A stretch of 64,000 nucleotides of DNA from Liolophura sinensis (Eukaryota > Mollusca > Polyplacophora > Chitonida > Chitonidae). Below the pieces are notes generated by a model. That model was not told where the DNA came from and did not search any database. It saw only the letters and a program-made list of their open reading frames with translations. The position numbers and the translations under genes are program-made. Shown piece by piece: positions 13,001 to 28,000 of this stretch (within the stretch, counting starts at the first letter, position 1; the number at the start of each line of letters is the position of its first letter). Where the stretch lies: positions 37,311,187 to 37,375,186 of the forward strand of contig NC_088301.1 in the NCBI RefSeq assembly GCF_032854445.1, given 5' to 3'.

Positions 13001-16000
13001 AAATGTTAGGGTCGTCCATTCAACATATGTAATAGCGTCGATCTTACATTATAATGTCTGTGGTGGGGATATAAATGATCTAGTGCTACAGTTCCTCTAG
13101 GAAAGTAACGTTCTGAACTAACTTGTTATTTCTATGTCATCTCTGTACAGCACTTCCTCATCGTCTGAAGACGAATCGTCACCAGGCAAATTGTCGTAGT
13201 CTGTATTTGTGTCAGATCTGGGCGGAGGCTCTGGCTCACGGTCAGGTATATTCTCTTTGTTCTCGCTAAAAACAAAAGTAACATCAACACTCAGACTAAA
13301 TTAAAAAATCTAGTATATCACCTGGCACACATAAGAAAACATGTTGTAATATTTAAATGTGCTTTAGAAAACACTCTATCTACATACAAGTAGATTTCTG
13401 TAGAAAAATACGCAACATTCCAGAAAAACTTCTTACACTTATCCCATCTCACTAAACACTATTTCATGCCATATTTTCATTGCGACTTGTACTTTAAAAG
13501 GGAGGACAACACTAAACCCAATGTACAATGTATATATGCATAGATCTTACATAAAAGTATACCTTTTTACTTCTGTCACCGTCCATAACCTAGATATCGC
13601 AGTTCAAAATAAGTAAAATTGTGTGTACTGAGTTTTGACTGATCAGTTATTTCTGTTATATGAGAATGCAGCTGCTTCTTTTGATATCTTGTGAACACTG
13701 TTTTGCCTTTTAGCCATGAGTGCAGGGTATGAGTGATGCAAAATGGTGTTCCAGTTTCTCTAACATGCAGTATCCCATGAATACCAGATAAGAATTCCAG
13801 ATATAAAATTTTATTGATAGACTTAGCAAGCATGTCAGAACAAAATGGCACTACTCTTTTGTTTACTAAAGTTTGAAAGCTTACTTTATTCTGACTCTGT
13901 ATCTCTGTTTTGTGTTAGATCGTGTTGTAGGGGTGGCTTGAGGAGATGGCAAAGGTATCACTGGTACAGCTGGGGAGTTGAGGAGGCGTGAACTGGGCGT
14001 TGTCTGTTCACCCGCTGATGACAACTGCACAGGGGTCAAGGCCATTCCTATAGGAACAACTGGTGTACTGGGTCTACCATTCATCCCCTTCTGTTTCAGA
14101 GCACTTTTCTTCGGCTGCATGCTAAGGTCAGGCTCACATGCAGGAATTGCCTCATACGGTGAAGGAGGATTTAAGGGTGTGTTAAGATTATCATAATCCT
14201 CTTCCCCATCTGGCTCCCCACTGCCTGGGTTATTTACCTTTGCTGTGGAAAAGAAAAAAAATTTCAGACCCACAAAAATATTAATCTATTTGCAAAATCT
14301 AATAGGAGAAATAACCTGAATTCATACAAATATGAGCATTAATCAAGTGAATAGATAAATGTTCATTATGTATACATAATGTAACAATCACATAAACTTA
14401 ATCCTACGGTGGAATAAAGGCCTTTAAAATTCTTAACACTTAAGTTTGATAATACTAAACAAGTTTCAATATTCAACACAGAAAACTACTGGCATATCAA
14501 TGACAATACAGTTTTGAAGTAAACATACATGCATATGAGAAAATTTTATAATTGTTTCAAGACAGTACATGGGTGTACATACCTTGCACTTCTGATGTTG
14601 GTTGTATGGCATTTATCTGTAATGAAATACTAGAGTTCAGGAGGGTGTAACCATTAGGGTGTGCTGGAGTGACAGGGCTGTATTCAGGAGGGGGAGGTAA
14701 CTCCGGTTCAGGCTGCGGGATTGGCGGAACGGATGCCTCATTGGGCTCTGGAACTTGAGGGATCTGCACTTCTATAGGCACCACAACAGGTCGAATTTGG
14801 GCTGCTGATACTATCAATACAAGAAAAATGGTGAGAAATAAATATGCATAAAGCAATGAAGAAAACTGATAACTACAATGTAATGAGGATGAACCTTATT
14901 TGTTCAGGGTGTTGAGTGAGCATTTAGAACTTTTATCCTCAGAACAAGACCTGAGCGAGATGTGAACTATTCAAACATATTCGTTATGTGAAGGCAGCAA
15001 ATTTTCATCTTGCAGCAGGTGGTGAAGTGAAATGTTATTTGCTCTAGTATCAATATGACATTATGCTATTGTTACCTCATTGTTTCAGATGTTTTAGGCC
15101 ATTTGTGATGAAATCTTAATACTTACATAGTGTTAACTGGTAAAGGGTAAAAACAGAGAATTGCATCTCTCTTTACTGCATGACATCTTTTAAAAGGCAA
15201 TGCTTTTTGGCAAAAGAATAAAGGAATTTTTTTTATTCTGAGTAACATGGGCAACTACTTACGCATAACTTTGGTGTCAACCGGTGTGATATCTGCAGTG
15301 GTGGTGACATATATGGAGCCGGAAGAATTTGTATCAGGACCAGCCCGATCTCCCCACAACTCTCCATTCTCCACCACTCTCTCCTCTTTCAAATCATCAC
15401 CTTCTGTTACAGAATCTGTTAACAAAACATCCACATGTGATAGAAAATTACATATGGTGAGATTTGAATTTCACAAAAATCAGCACTTTGCTTTTCCCAT
15501 ACAATTTCTTGTACATGTATTAGTAATCAAGCTAATAATAGGCAGCTTGCAAATTTTACATCCTAAAATTATGATCTTTCAGAAAGAATAGTGTTGTATC
15601 CTGCCAAATAAATACACCAAAACTATCTTCATACAGGATTCCACTGGCCTGCCTTCACTAACTCTGCACAACTATCAAGGCATTGCTTTGTATTCTATTG
15701 CAGTATCACTTCCTACTTACATGATCTTTTAACTTCTAATTCTGTAAGTAATTTTAGCTATTTAGTTATTATTCATATAATAATCCAGTGAAAACCATGC
15801 TAATAAAGTCTAACATTCATAGGCCATGCAAAATATCTTGTCACATCATTGACAAAATGCACGTTAGCTTTAAGTGATGAGGAAACATGCTGTTGGCATA
15901 TGAATTAACACAAAACAAACTGCAAAATAACATATATGACCTGGCTAATATCATGCAAAACATTTTCTTATTTTTTTCTTTCCCGTAACGTGTAGCAGCA

Positions 16001-19000
16001 AGCTCAACTGCAAAATTAGACAAAGCAAGACAAAACAGAAGGCTCAATACGTGACAGTGGTTCAAAACTTTATAATACCTCTGAACTTCTCATGGTTTAC
16101 CTTGCCATCATTTATATTTCCACACAATGTAATACTGAACATGTGTATTTTGGCATTCTGATAAACTCATAAATGTTAAGCACACATATTCAGCAACCCT
16201 GTAAGGTACTAAAGCTCAGCGACTTGGGACGTTTGTCTGTGACAGAAGTAAACAAATGAAATTTCAATCAAGAAAGCGGGCTTAAGCTTTCAGCTGTATC
16301 TCAAGAGTTAACCAATCCTAGCACTGAAGCGTAAAATACATTACAGCTCTAAACCAAGACAGACTACCTGTACATATACAGGTAGTAAAGCGTTTGTTAG
16401 GTATTGCAGCATATCATACAAATGCATGTGTAAATCAATTCAAGATATTGGTGTTTTAATTACTTTTTGCACCATACTCTTATTTCACTTATATAGCAAC
16501 GGTCAAATTTATGAGTGAAGGAAAACGAATAGTTCAGGGGACGATAATTCCATCCAGCCATGTATGTGTACGAGACAAACCACTTGACTTTAAAGCCACA
16601 GCTTAACCAGTGGTGAAAAAAAAATCACGTAGAATTATGTGATTTACAGAGCATCACGATCTTCACATGATTTTTCACAAATGATTTTTCATCCTTCTGC
16701 TCAACAGTCCATACAGCAAGGTGAAAAAAAAAAAACCACGAAATTAAAGGTGATTTAAAGGAGAAGAAAATTTAAAAACATGACACTATAGGCTGAAAAG
16801 AGCACATTTTTTTCTATCTGGTGGTACCTGCTGCATAATTTTGTGATTTTTTTCTAGCCATACACATAAAGTCTGAAAAGGGCAAGGCTGGCATAAATTG
16901 CTTAGTCCATCACGTCCTCTATCTTTAACACCCTGTAATTTATGTTGGGGGTGTGTTGCCTCTCAGCCAATGAGAATCGTTAAAACTGCCGGCTTGTCCA
17001 TGTAAACTCCTTACCTACGTCCAACATTCCGGCTTCCCGATCGTCAAACAGAAAACAAACTGCACTGTTCACTACATTCCGAAGAAGAGTTCTACTGGAA
17101 ATGTATGAACTGTACTTCGGAGGTTCCCGACGGACATTCTCCTCCTAACAGAGAAGACTTCACGACTTGTCCTTAGGCAAAATGTAGTCACCAACAGCGG
17201 ATTTTGGCGTTATTTGTAATTTATCATCTTAAACATATTAGAATTTTTTTATGCCATGCACCTTCGAGGAAATGCATACTCTTTTAAATGGTACATGTAT
17301 ATGTTTGTCATTTAAGTTTTCTTCTCCTTCAATGTAAATCCACTGAATGGTTTAAGACTCTTGCATATGCATACATGGTGAATTTTAACAATCACCACAC
17401 GAACATGTTCATTTAATATCTACAGCTCCTTACTGTTTGTCCTCTTCAGCAAACAAACCTACATTTCAATTTCTAGCCTTCTCCATCTTTCTCACTCATG
17501 ACCGGCCTTATACAGTAATACAAAGATACATACCTAAACCATCTACACTCACATCCTGGCCATCTGTATCAACTTCTTTAAGGACACCTTTTCGTATTAA
17601 TTCTTCTCTTGTCACTCGTAGTGAAATTTTTCGCTCCAAATCTGTGAAGCAAGGCATATTTTGATAGGTACAGGCGCATGCAACAGGATAAAGGATGCTG
17701 ACAGATCATTCACAAAATCTCTTCACAGACATGTAATCTACCAAAAAAAAAAAAAAAGCTTTAAAACTGTTCATTGCCTTGGTCATTTTATATTTTTCTA
17801 GCCAATGAAGTGCAACATTTGCTTGAGGAACAATACAATTTTCAATAGATAATATTCTGTAAGACGGATCAGAAGCCAGAGACTACATGATGTCCTTAGT
17901 AACAAGCAGCGTGGGTGAAGAAAACGGTCCTCCATTACTGCATAAGAAAATGCCTACTTCAGAATCGCGGTCAATGACCTTGTACCTGTTGGATTTGCAC
18001 AACTGTCAGCTTTCCAGATAGTCTGAGTATTTCTGTGGAGTTATGTGACGTTATTTTGTATTTTGTGCTTTAAAATTGTGTGTCCACTTTGTTTTAGACA
18101 GGAAAGGGTGGTCAAGTGACCCTCAACTTCCAACCTGTCTTACAGAATAGGAGAGATCTTCAGTTAGACCATATAAACTATTTACAGGTAGCATGTTATG
18201 GACTTCAAGTAAAGCAATTAAAATTAAATAAATTGAAATTTTAAATTTTAATGTGCACACTATAACAGAATAAAATTATGCATTTTTTTCTGATCATATA
18301 TTGATTTATTTGCTTTTTTTCCCCTAAAAAGTTGCTGATGACAAATTGTACCCATCAGAATTTACTCATGAACAACCCTGAAATATATCACATCAGTACA
18401 GTCTTCCCTAGCATTTAATGGCCATACATGTGCTTTACATCTTACAAATAGCACAGAGGAAAGGATGCACTGAGTAGGTGCAAAAATTCAAAAGCATCTT
18501 GGTATACCAAAAGCTATATAAGGTCAAACAGAAATTATAACAGCAGGTGATAAAGATCACATGATTGAGAAGTTGATACTAAAGAAAGCATAGGAGTTCT
18601 GCTTGCATGTACATGTGCACATATGCCTTTGTAGAAGATTCCTCTAATATTCTATCCAACATATGCAATACATAGGCAGATATAAATAAATAGAGGAATA
18701 TGCTGACATGACTCAATTATAAAACATTACAAACAACAAACATTCCAAAAAGTGTTGTAATTATACCAAACCACAACTACATGTACATATATTGTACATC
18801 CAACAACAAAGTGAACGCACGAACACTACACTTAACAATAATGATTTTAAATTCAAAAGTTTACACATAGCACGAACAGCATTCCTGAATTCCACTAATT
18901 GTAAACATGTCTCCCTCTCCCACCAATCACACACAACCCTCACTACAAAAAATAAATACTAACAAAATTTCAATGTTGCAACTGTCATGTGGAGAAATAC

Positions 19001-22000
19001 ATGTAAAAACCATACAACCATATTTTCCTATTATTATTAATATTAATGCAAGACCAAGTTTGAAACATCATCATAAAGACCTAATCAAAAAAAGAAAAAA
19101 TCATCCGACTTTTAGATACCAACAGAACAGAGGACAATAAGTTCAATGTAACACTGCTGTTTACTACAGTAGACACTAAAAACACAATGAAGAAAAGTGT
19201 TACATATTATCAGTCTCTATGAGATGCAACAGTGATAGGTAACACTGACTAGCATGATGAAAACAACAAAACTGTAAAATCAACAAGAAGAAAGCACCCA
19301 CATCACAAAACCAAAAACATAAGAGCTTCAATATTAAAACATCCAGGGTCGTGTACAAATACATGTAATGCTTTCAACATTTATCTTCATGACCTTAATG
19401 TGATGACCTGTGTCTAATGTTATTTTAAAAAGTAACACTGATAGGACTGACCACCTTTCTCCTTATACTTGTTCTACATAAAAAAATACATAAAAAAGCC
19501 ATGTGTAAAGGGACGTGCATGTAGCACAATGTGTGGCACTCACCAACAGCTGTTTTCTCTATTTTTTCACTCTTTTTCCGTCTCTTCCATTTCCAAGGTT
19601 TAAAAAGTTTTCCTAATGCCGCAAATTTGCTTTTCCTCTCCGGAGGTGGGGTTTTGGTCCCTAATGACCCAGACTTCATCGCGCCATTCTTCCTCCTCTC
19701 TGGAAAAAGCATAAACAGCACAGAGACTAGTTAAAAGGGGTTCACTTATAAATTATTGCTTCAAATGAGTAAGACATTTGAAGACAAGTAAAATATGAAT
19801 TGCACAGTGTACAAGTACATGTACATCCTACATTACAAAGAAATAATAAATAAATGTACATGTGTTATTGACAAGAGGTGTCCAGCGTTTGAGAAATTCT
19901 TTTAAGGTCTTATACTCAAATATTGCATACTCTGGTGTCACTATGCATTCTGGGTAGTCAAAAAACTTCACTGCCCTTCCCTACCGGCTTTATCACAACA
20001 TCCAATGACACCACCAGTGTACACCAGGTTCATAGAACACTACAAGTAGTTTTCATGTATAAATGGTAAAATGATGCACTTCCAATTGAAAAAAATAAAG
20101 GGCTCAAGATACATACTGGTTCCATTAATACCGAACATATATATACCTGTAGTGCATTGTGGCTTAACAACACAACCTGTAGTATGACAGGCACTATGAC
20201 TCACTTTCTCATTACCAGGTTAATGGGTAACAATGAGGACTGATCCGTATATGCCGTTACACCCGGACACACCTATATAATAAGTAATGACAAATATAGT
20301 AATAATATATATAGTAATATAATATAGTAATAATATATATATAACTACATAGATCTTCTCATCACTTGTATCATAACTGAACCTGTAACCAGCATGGCAG
20401 GTACTTGCAAAAAACCATCTACCTAACAAGTAGATGATACTCTTTCAGGTACTGAAAATGACAGGCAGATGAACATAACAGAATTCCATTACCTTAACAA
20501 AGGATGACCCACCCATGCCAACCCACGTATCATATTGCCATTTCTAAGGGAAACACTCCTAGCTATACTCTCTAACAGGGCAGTGACCTAACATGTTACA
20601 TTAATATTTGTTTTCGGCAAAAAGTCTGCAAACATCAAGAACAAAAGAAAACAATTTACTTTAATGACTTTGTGCAAGCTACTAAACTGAAAAATTTACA
20701 AGAGTCTATTTGACAGTACCTGTTATTCAATTCACTGTACATTAGCTGATATCACATCAAACAACCGCAGGATCTTATGGCGGAATTTATACTTGTTGTT
20801 GGGAATACATGCATGTGCAGCTTGTTTCATATAAAAACTTCATTTGGATATTCCTGAACACTTTGAATGCATTTACACGCCCACGTGAAGCCGACTTATA
20901 TCGATTAAGTGATTAGGTAGTGTAGCAGTAGTAGGCTATTCTCCATTTTGGGCCGTTCATAAAAACTGACAACAAATCAATGGTGATCATGCTACTTGTA
21001 TGGTTAACTTCTCAATAAAACCACTGGATTTCAGCATCAGTAAAAACTTCCTTGTATTTTAACTGAGGACACTACTTCCCCAACTGGCTGAACATGAAAG
21101 GCTTCCTATACTCTACATGTGCCAGTACCAAATAGTTCACATTTTTTCCCTATCTTATTAACCTTGTTACATGCATATACACATTTAGCTTGGCAAACGA
21201 GAGTTATCAGAATCTCAATAACTGCCTATATACAGTAGCTACATTTATACTTTTGTCTGCACTTTAGCCTTAGACATCGCATGCTGGTAAATATACATAT
21301 ACATGTAAGTACATGTACACCTGCATGTACTTCTCTAAAGCTACAGTATGAGATCACATCTGAATATTGATTTGAACATTATCACACTCCTTAAGACATT
21401 TATACCACTGCAGACTATACTAAGTCATTTGCATTACCACATACTTTCATGTGAATGCTTGATGACACATTTTTCTAGATGAAGTTGATCACACCATAAG
21501 TAATACACAAATAAGAAAGAAAAACAATGCACTTGTGTACCCCATATCAGTCCACCTCATCTTATGCATCTAGACATTAAATACATCTACATCTACATGT
21601 ATGAAGCGTCACTGTTTGTAGGCCTTTAATAACCAGATAAAACTTTCTACAAAGCAAATATGTAGATTCTGAGGGAAATGCATATGACTATACGCCGACA
21701 GGGTTTCTCATGCCTCTTACTCAGGTCAAAACATCACTCTCTACTCTCAACTGAACACTGAACAAACAGAACTTCACTCCAAATTAGGCTGATTTTGTCA
21801 CAATCAATACACAGTTTAACAAAAGGGGTTACTTGCAGAAAGGAATCGTAAGCTTAAGGTGATTGTAAATCACTAAGATCTCAATTGCAGTCAGAGCTTA
21901 CAACTGACACCCTCTTGCATGAAGGGATTGTAAGCTACAATAGTGAAAAGTTACCATCAAAAATTACAATCTCGTCGATCCTGTTGTAAATATTTACAAT

Positions 22001-25000
22001 CGCCCTAAAATTAATATTAAGCATAAATATTTGCCTTAGATAGGCTGTTAGTTAGAACTTTTTGACTCAGTTTGCAAAAATATGCAATGCAAAAGATATT
22101 ATGAACATTTTTTCACATGTTGCTGTTGCTAGCTTCTGAATCATTAAGATGTAAAACTCTTTTGAAAATGAAGGCAAGAAAAGTTATTGACCAATACTCT
22201 ATCCATTTATCCAGGCCACCTTTATGTACAAGTCCAATTTGGTCTATGGTCCCACGTGTAACTTCAAAAATTACAATCTTCTTACAATTCCTTTGTGCAA
22301 GTGGTGTAAATTATTTTTACAATCAACTGTAAACTCAACTGTAAGGACCGACTGTAACTACATGTACAATCACTTTGTGCAAGCAGGCCCTGGACGTGAG
22401 TGATGTACACTCAGTAAGGATAAATGGCTTAGTAGTCCATATTAAAAGAAAATAAAGTTTATACCATACACTGTACCTGAACACTCAGGTCAGGAGTAAA
22501 TTTATGTCAAGTATTCAGGATATCTGAAGAAAGGGTATATATCTGTAAACCATTTGGAAAGGAGATTTTTTATTTAATTACCAGCGTTCAGATTAATAAA
22601 TAAAGGATACTATTAGCAATCTAAAGTTTATAATCCCTTGAAAGGCATTAAGTTTGTTAGAGTCAATTTTTCAGATGTGTCCAAAATTATAAATTATACA
22701 ATACAAATTTTTACAAAATACCCATATATACATGTATGTTCTCTTAACTTTATTATTCATAAAACGGGGGTTTTGTGAATACTCAACAACATTTTTTCTT
22801 AAACATAAAGCATTCCCTGAAAGAATTAAATGAGTCCACTACAAGTAGGTATAGCTATGTGAAACTAATATGCACGCAAGAACGACTGTCTCAGTGGAAT
22901 GTACAATGCACACCACAATAAATCAGAACCTGTAATATACATGTACAATGTACATGAAGTCCTGGTATGTTCACAGAATCATCCTTTAACAAAACCTTTG
23001 GGTGAACACTTAAAACCAGACACTTTTTCCCCGGCCTCCACTGTTAGAGGTATATGTACCTACATGTAAGTGAACTGTGTGAAAGGGCACCTGTTTTCCA
23101 ACACACACTGTGAATGTTAAAGTGTACACAAAAAATGTTGTGCTCTTAGCTGTATACCAGGTAGATTTAATGTTAACTTCACCTACATGAACGTGGACCT
23201 TTTTAACTCTGCATCATCACTGACACGTACATAAAACACACTTACACCACTACCATACTAAGAGACAGGAACTAAAACTACTTTCTCAAAAAGGAGCTAC
23301 ATGTAGTGTTCAAAGAATGTAAACAATGACATGTATACGTTCCTGTAATGGTATCACACAAAATGTTGTACATGTACGTGTCACAGTTATGAACCTATGA
23401 CTAGTTACACCAAGAGGGAGTGACGTGTTAGCAGGATACACAATGAACAAGGATCATTCTTCATATACACAAGGATATACATTGGATAAATTAAAGATAA
23501 AATTATAAATAATTTACTGTGCATATCAAGCATACATGTAGCCCACAAAGTAGACCTCATTAACCATATGTACATACATGTATATGTATATATATATATA
23601 TACACACACACACATTCTTGCTCACCTTGACACTAACAAGTAAGGACACAACAGGTAAGTCCAGCGCAAAGTTTCACCTGAGCTGCAGTTGACATGTATA
23701 GGACAAAGGCCTACATCTGACTATTGATCTCTTTGTTACAGCTGCAGTAAGCAGGTATACATCAGTTCTGTGCTATCATATACAGCCCACAGGTACCTAC
23801 TCAGCCTAAAATGCAATTTAGCTGCATGAGCTACATGTATGACTCACTCAAATCATAGTCATTCTAATACGGCCATCAATTGTTCCCACTGAATTAGATC
23901 CACATCAGTTCCTTTTGCAGCTTTTTTCCCTATTGCCCTACCTCAACCTGGCAATTATATTTAGCCTTTCAAGGAAATCAGGCTTCAGTTTTTTAAACTC
24001 TGTTTGATGATCCCAAGGCAAAGCGATGTATACAGTGACAAATGTTTCACTTACATTTAATTTAAAATAGCATCCATTCCCCTGATTCATACATGTACAT
24101 GTTTTAAATGAAGTCCCCCAGTTTCTCAAGTCCTTACTTCCATACATACATACATGTATATTGAAGGGTAGATCTGAGATCTGTTTCATTCTTCCAAGCT
24201 TTCAGAAATACAGATCTGTACTCTTACATTCATTAACCCAGGACTCGGTGTTTTCAAGTATGCTCTCCCCAGTATGCCGAGGCTGTACGCTATGTTTTCT
24301 GCAATCCTTCACTAATTCTTACTTCATACCACCTAGTTATTCGTGAATAATAAAGACCATAACATCACAATGAACAAAAATGTATCTGTTACATGAGTAG
24401 CAAGCCAAACTTCGCCAACCACCAATTTCAAATAAATTCAGGTGCACTCCGCATCGTCCAGAAAAAGACAAAATCATGAAATGATTTCATTGAAACCATA
24501 TGAGATGTACACCATATGAAGGGTGATTGACAAATTGTTTGAGAGTCTTAACTTAAGCTTGTGTTTTAAAAATGAACAGAAAAGAACTATAAACAATTAT
24601 ATTGTGAAAAAAGATGATTTTAATTTTGGGAAGAGCTGCCGAGTCCACCCTAGCAAACGAGTCATGTGGTTTGAAAATGGCCGCTGGTCAAGTTCTGATG
24701 CCGTCTGCATTCATGTGTCATTTGCAATGTTATGGTCTTTATTATTCCCACATAATGAGGTGATATGAATTCAGAATTACTTTAAGATCATGGGACACTT
24801 CCACAATAAGACAAGATAACTTTTTAACAATATAATAAATAAATAACTTTATTCACTGTATCCTTAAGCATAAGTTTGTCTTCTATCAATTCCAATGTAA
24901 TTTGCCCACTGGCAACCGACTCTAATATTCCACATCAGGTCAGGTTAAAAGAAAAAAATATTGTTTTAAGGATGACTTTACATACAAGTACATACATTTA

Positions 25001-28000
25001 CATGTACTTACACTCCATGTCTTGACTTCACTTTATTTACATCACCTGGTCAAATAAATAACTGATGCAGTATATGTTCCTGCATATCGAGGCCTCTGTG
25101 TCTCAGATGGTTAGCGCGCTAGCACAGCATAATGACCCAGGAGCCTCTCCGACCGTACCGTAAGTCTGTCAGCTACCTGCAGATGGCCGTGGGTTTCCCC
25201 AGGCTCTGCCCGGTGTCCTCCTACCATAATGCTGGCCGCCATTGTATAAGCGAAATATTCTTGACAACGGCGTAAAACACAAACGAAATAAATAATTAAA
25301 TAAATATAGCCATATCACTTCATCTTTTCCTAATGTTTTACAATTATATACCACAATGGCTCAATAAGCTTTTCTTTCAGGTACTGATAAACACGGAATG
25401 ATATCTTAATTAATCTTTTTTCAAACAGCTTTGAGAATAAGTGAAATTCACAAGCTTTTTTTCAAATGATTTATAAAAGTCTGGCCGAATCTTAAAAAAT
25501 GTGACATCCATAAACTATACATGTACTTGAAATATTAGACAGTATATGTGGACTATTGGATGAGCCACGTATTACAGCCTGTCTACCATGTTGTTCAGCC
25601 CTTTCCACATCATGATGTTAAACTAAACAGTGCTATTGTTACAAAAAGCAAGGTCTAGTCATTAATTTCACACAATTAAAAAGCCCTAAAAGTGACTGTG
25701 TCTAAAACATGTTTTTTTTTTTTTTTAATTGTGCGAGGAGTTTACATGGTTGGGAGAACATGGTTTCTTTTTTTATTTTGATTATTTTGATGCACATAGA
25801 CTTTTTTTTGTATGAATGTGTATGTAGCTAATGGGCCTACTGTACTTTTTAAAATAATACCTGTTAATTTGACTGGATCATTCGATGGATTCAAGAATAT
25901 TTCACTAATTATACAACAGCCAGCATTGTGGCAGGAACTGGGAAGACACATGTTGTGAAATGTAAGACCATCTGCAGGTTGCTTGCAGTCCTTCTCACAC
26001 ACGACGACAGGAAGCCAGCATGAAATGGACTAGAACTCACAACAATCACATTTGTGAGAGGCTCTCGAGTAATTGTTTGGCACTAGCATGCTAACCCCTC
26101 TGCCAAACAGGTTTCCTAAAATAATATTAATATCTATCATATTTGTATGGTAATACGTACATGTATGTCCATACATTTATTTATATTAATTTTTTCCTTG
26201 GGATTTAATGCAGCACTTAAAAAGGAATATTTCACTATTAGAACACGGGTCAGGTTTAAGGGTAGAAGAAATTGGGCAGAACACATTACCAAATGAGCCA
26301 GTGAGGGTCTCAACATGATAAGATCTACAGCCACCTAAATTAAACTAATTGCTATTAAGATGCTATAATTTTACTTCAACTGTTTGTGAAAAGGAAAAGA
26401 GAACTCTCAAATCAGATAATATACTGCTCATGGGCCTTATCTGCAACGCTGTTTATGACCTAAATCAGAATTTGAAATCCCATTCCAACACTAATTTGCA
26501 GACTTTTAGTATGAGTGGAAATTGACGCAAAATTCAGCTTTTTTAGTGTGGTGAATTGTTAATATTGGATCACCTTCCCACTTACATGTACATGTTTGGT
26601 AAAGTTTAAACAAAGTTGAAGATTAATACCACCAGTACATGCGAATAATATGTCCCTAACAAAAGTTTAATTCAATTTCTTGCCCAGATAACAATATGCC
26701 TTAAATTTCCAGGATATGCAACATTACTGTCCTTTGTTGAGTGAGCAAAGTTTGAAAATTGTTGGGCAAGTAAACTGCAGTAACCCTGCCACTGACAAAT
26801 CCTAAAGAGGATATACCAGAGATTGTTGGCAATGAATTTGATCAGTGCAAATTCACTCAAATTCTGCTTTATATTAAAATAGCCCAAATAATTACCTTTC
26901 ACAAAATCACATTCAAAATCAGTAATAATGTTCCTAAAATTTTTTAATTGGGTTGCCTTATAAATTTTTCAAACTTCAGAATTGTTTTAATACTATAAAT
27001 AGTACATGTATAAGCCTGATATTTACGATGGGGGAAATTTACAACGAGCACAGGGGGAACCCACCTTCCCACATACAATCGGAGAGGAAGGCAGCATGAG
27101 CTGGACTTAAACTCACAGCCATCACTTTGGTGAGAGGCTCCTGGGTCAGTGCACTAGCCAAAAACTGCATCTTCAGACTACTTGGAAGATGTAAAAGTAC
27201 ATTCATAGTAAATACAGAAAATTTGATTTGACTAGCAAATGTGAATATTTTGCCTATAATCTCTGATATAGCCTATTTAATATAATAAATGTGCAAGTTT
27301 CATGGGTATATTGCACTATATACAAATACATGTATGTACAAGGGAGTAACAATACATACTGGTATTTTTAGCTCCAATAACTACAATTATATACACTGTA
27401 CATCAGAAATACATTTCAAACTTTCAGCAATTTTTCTTGAGAATACTATTAATATTAACATGTTGTCAGTGGAGCTAACAATAAGTTCAGGAAAGGCTTT
27501 TGGAATTTCACATTATTTGCATATAAACACGTATATATATGTACATATGTACAGACGCCAGGTAGTGCAGTTAACTTAATTTGAAGAGGGACTGAAAAAG
27601 CAATACTCTGACATGTTAAGACTTCACGAGTCTTGCAGGTCAAGCCTTTAGGCAGTTTAAGCGGCATGGCAGCATTCCTTAAAACAGTTAGTTCAGATCC
27701 TAGGCCACAGTAAACATTTCATATGAGACGGCATTTCCTGTATGTAAAAACCCTATCATCTAAACTCTACATTTCAGCCAAACTCTGGTCATTTTAAGCT
27801 AACTTCTGCCACCTAAATACGTAAGTATTCATATTAAAACATATTTAATGATACTGTCTTCATGGTAGTCAGTCATATGCACTTATAATCTCTAACACTA
27901 ATAGCTAAAAAGCTCAACAAGCATGTGCGTGTAGCTTAACTGCAGACATTTGTGTTTTAAATAGCATTTTCTTATCCTTTAAAATCCATCCCGGCTAAAT

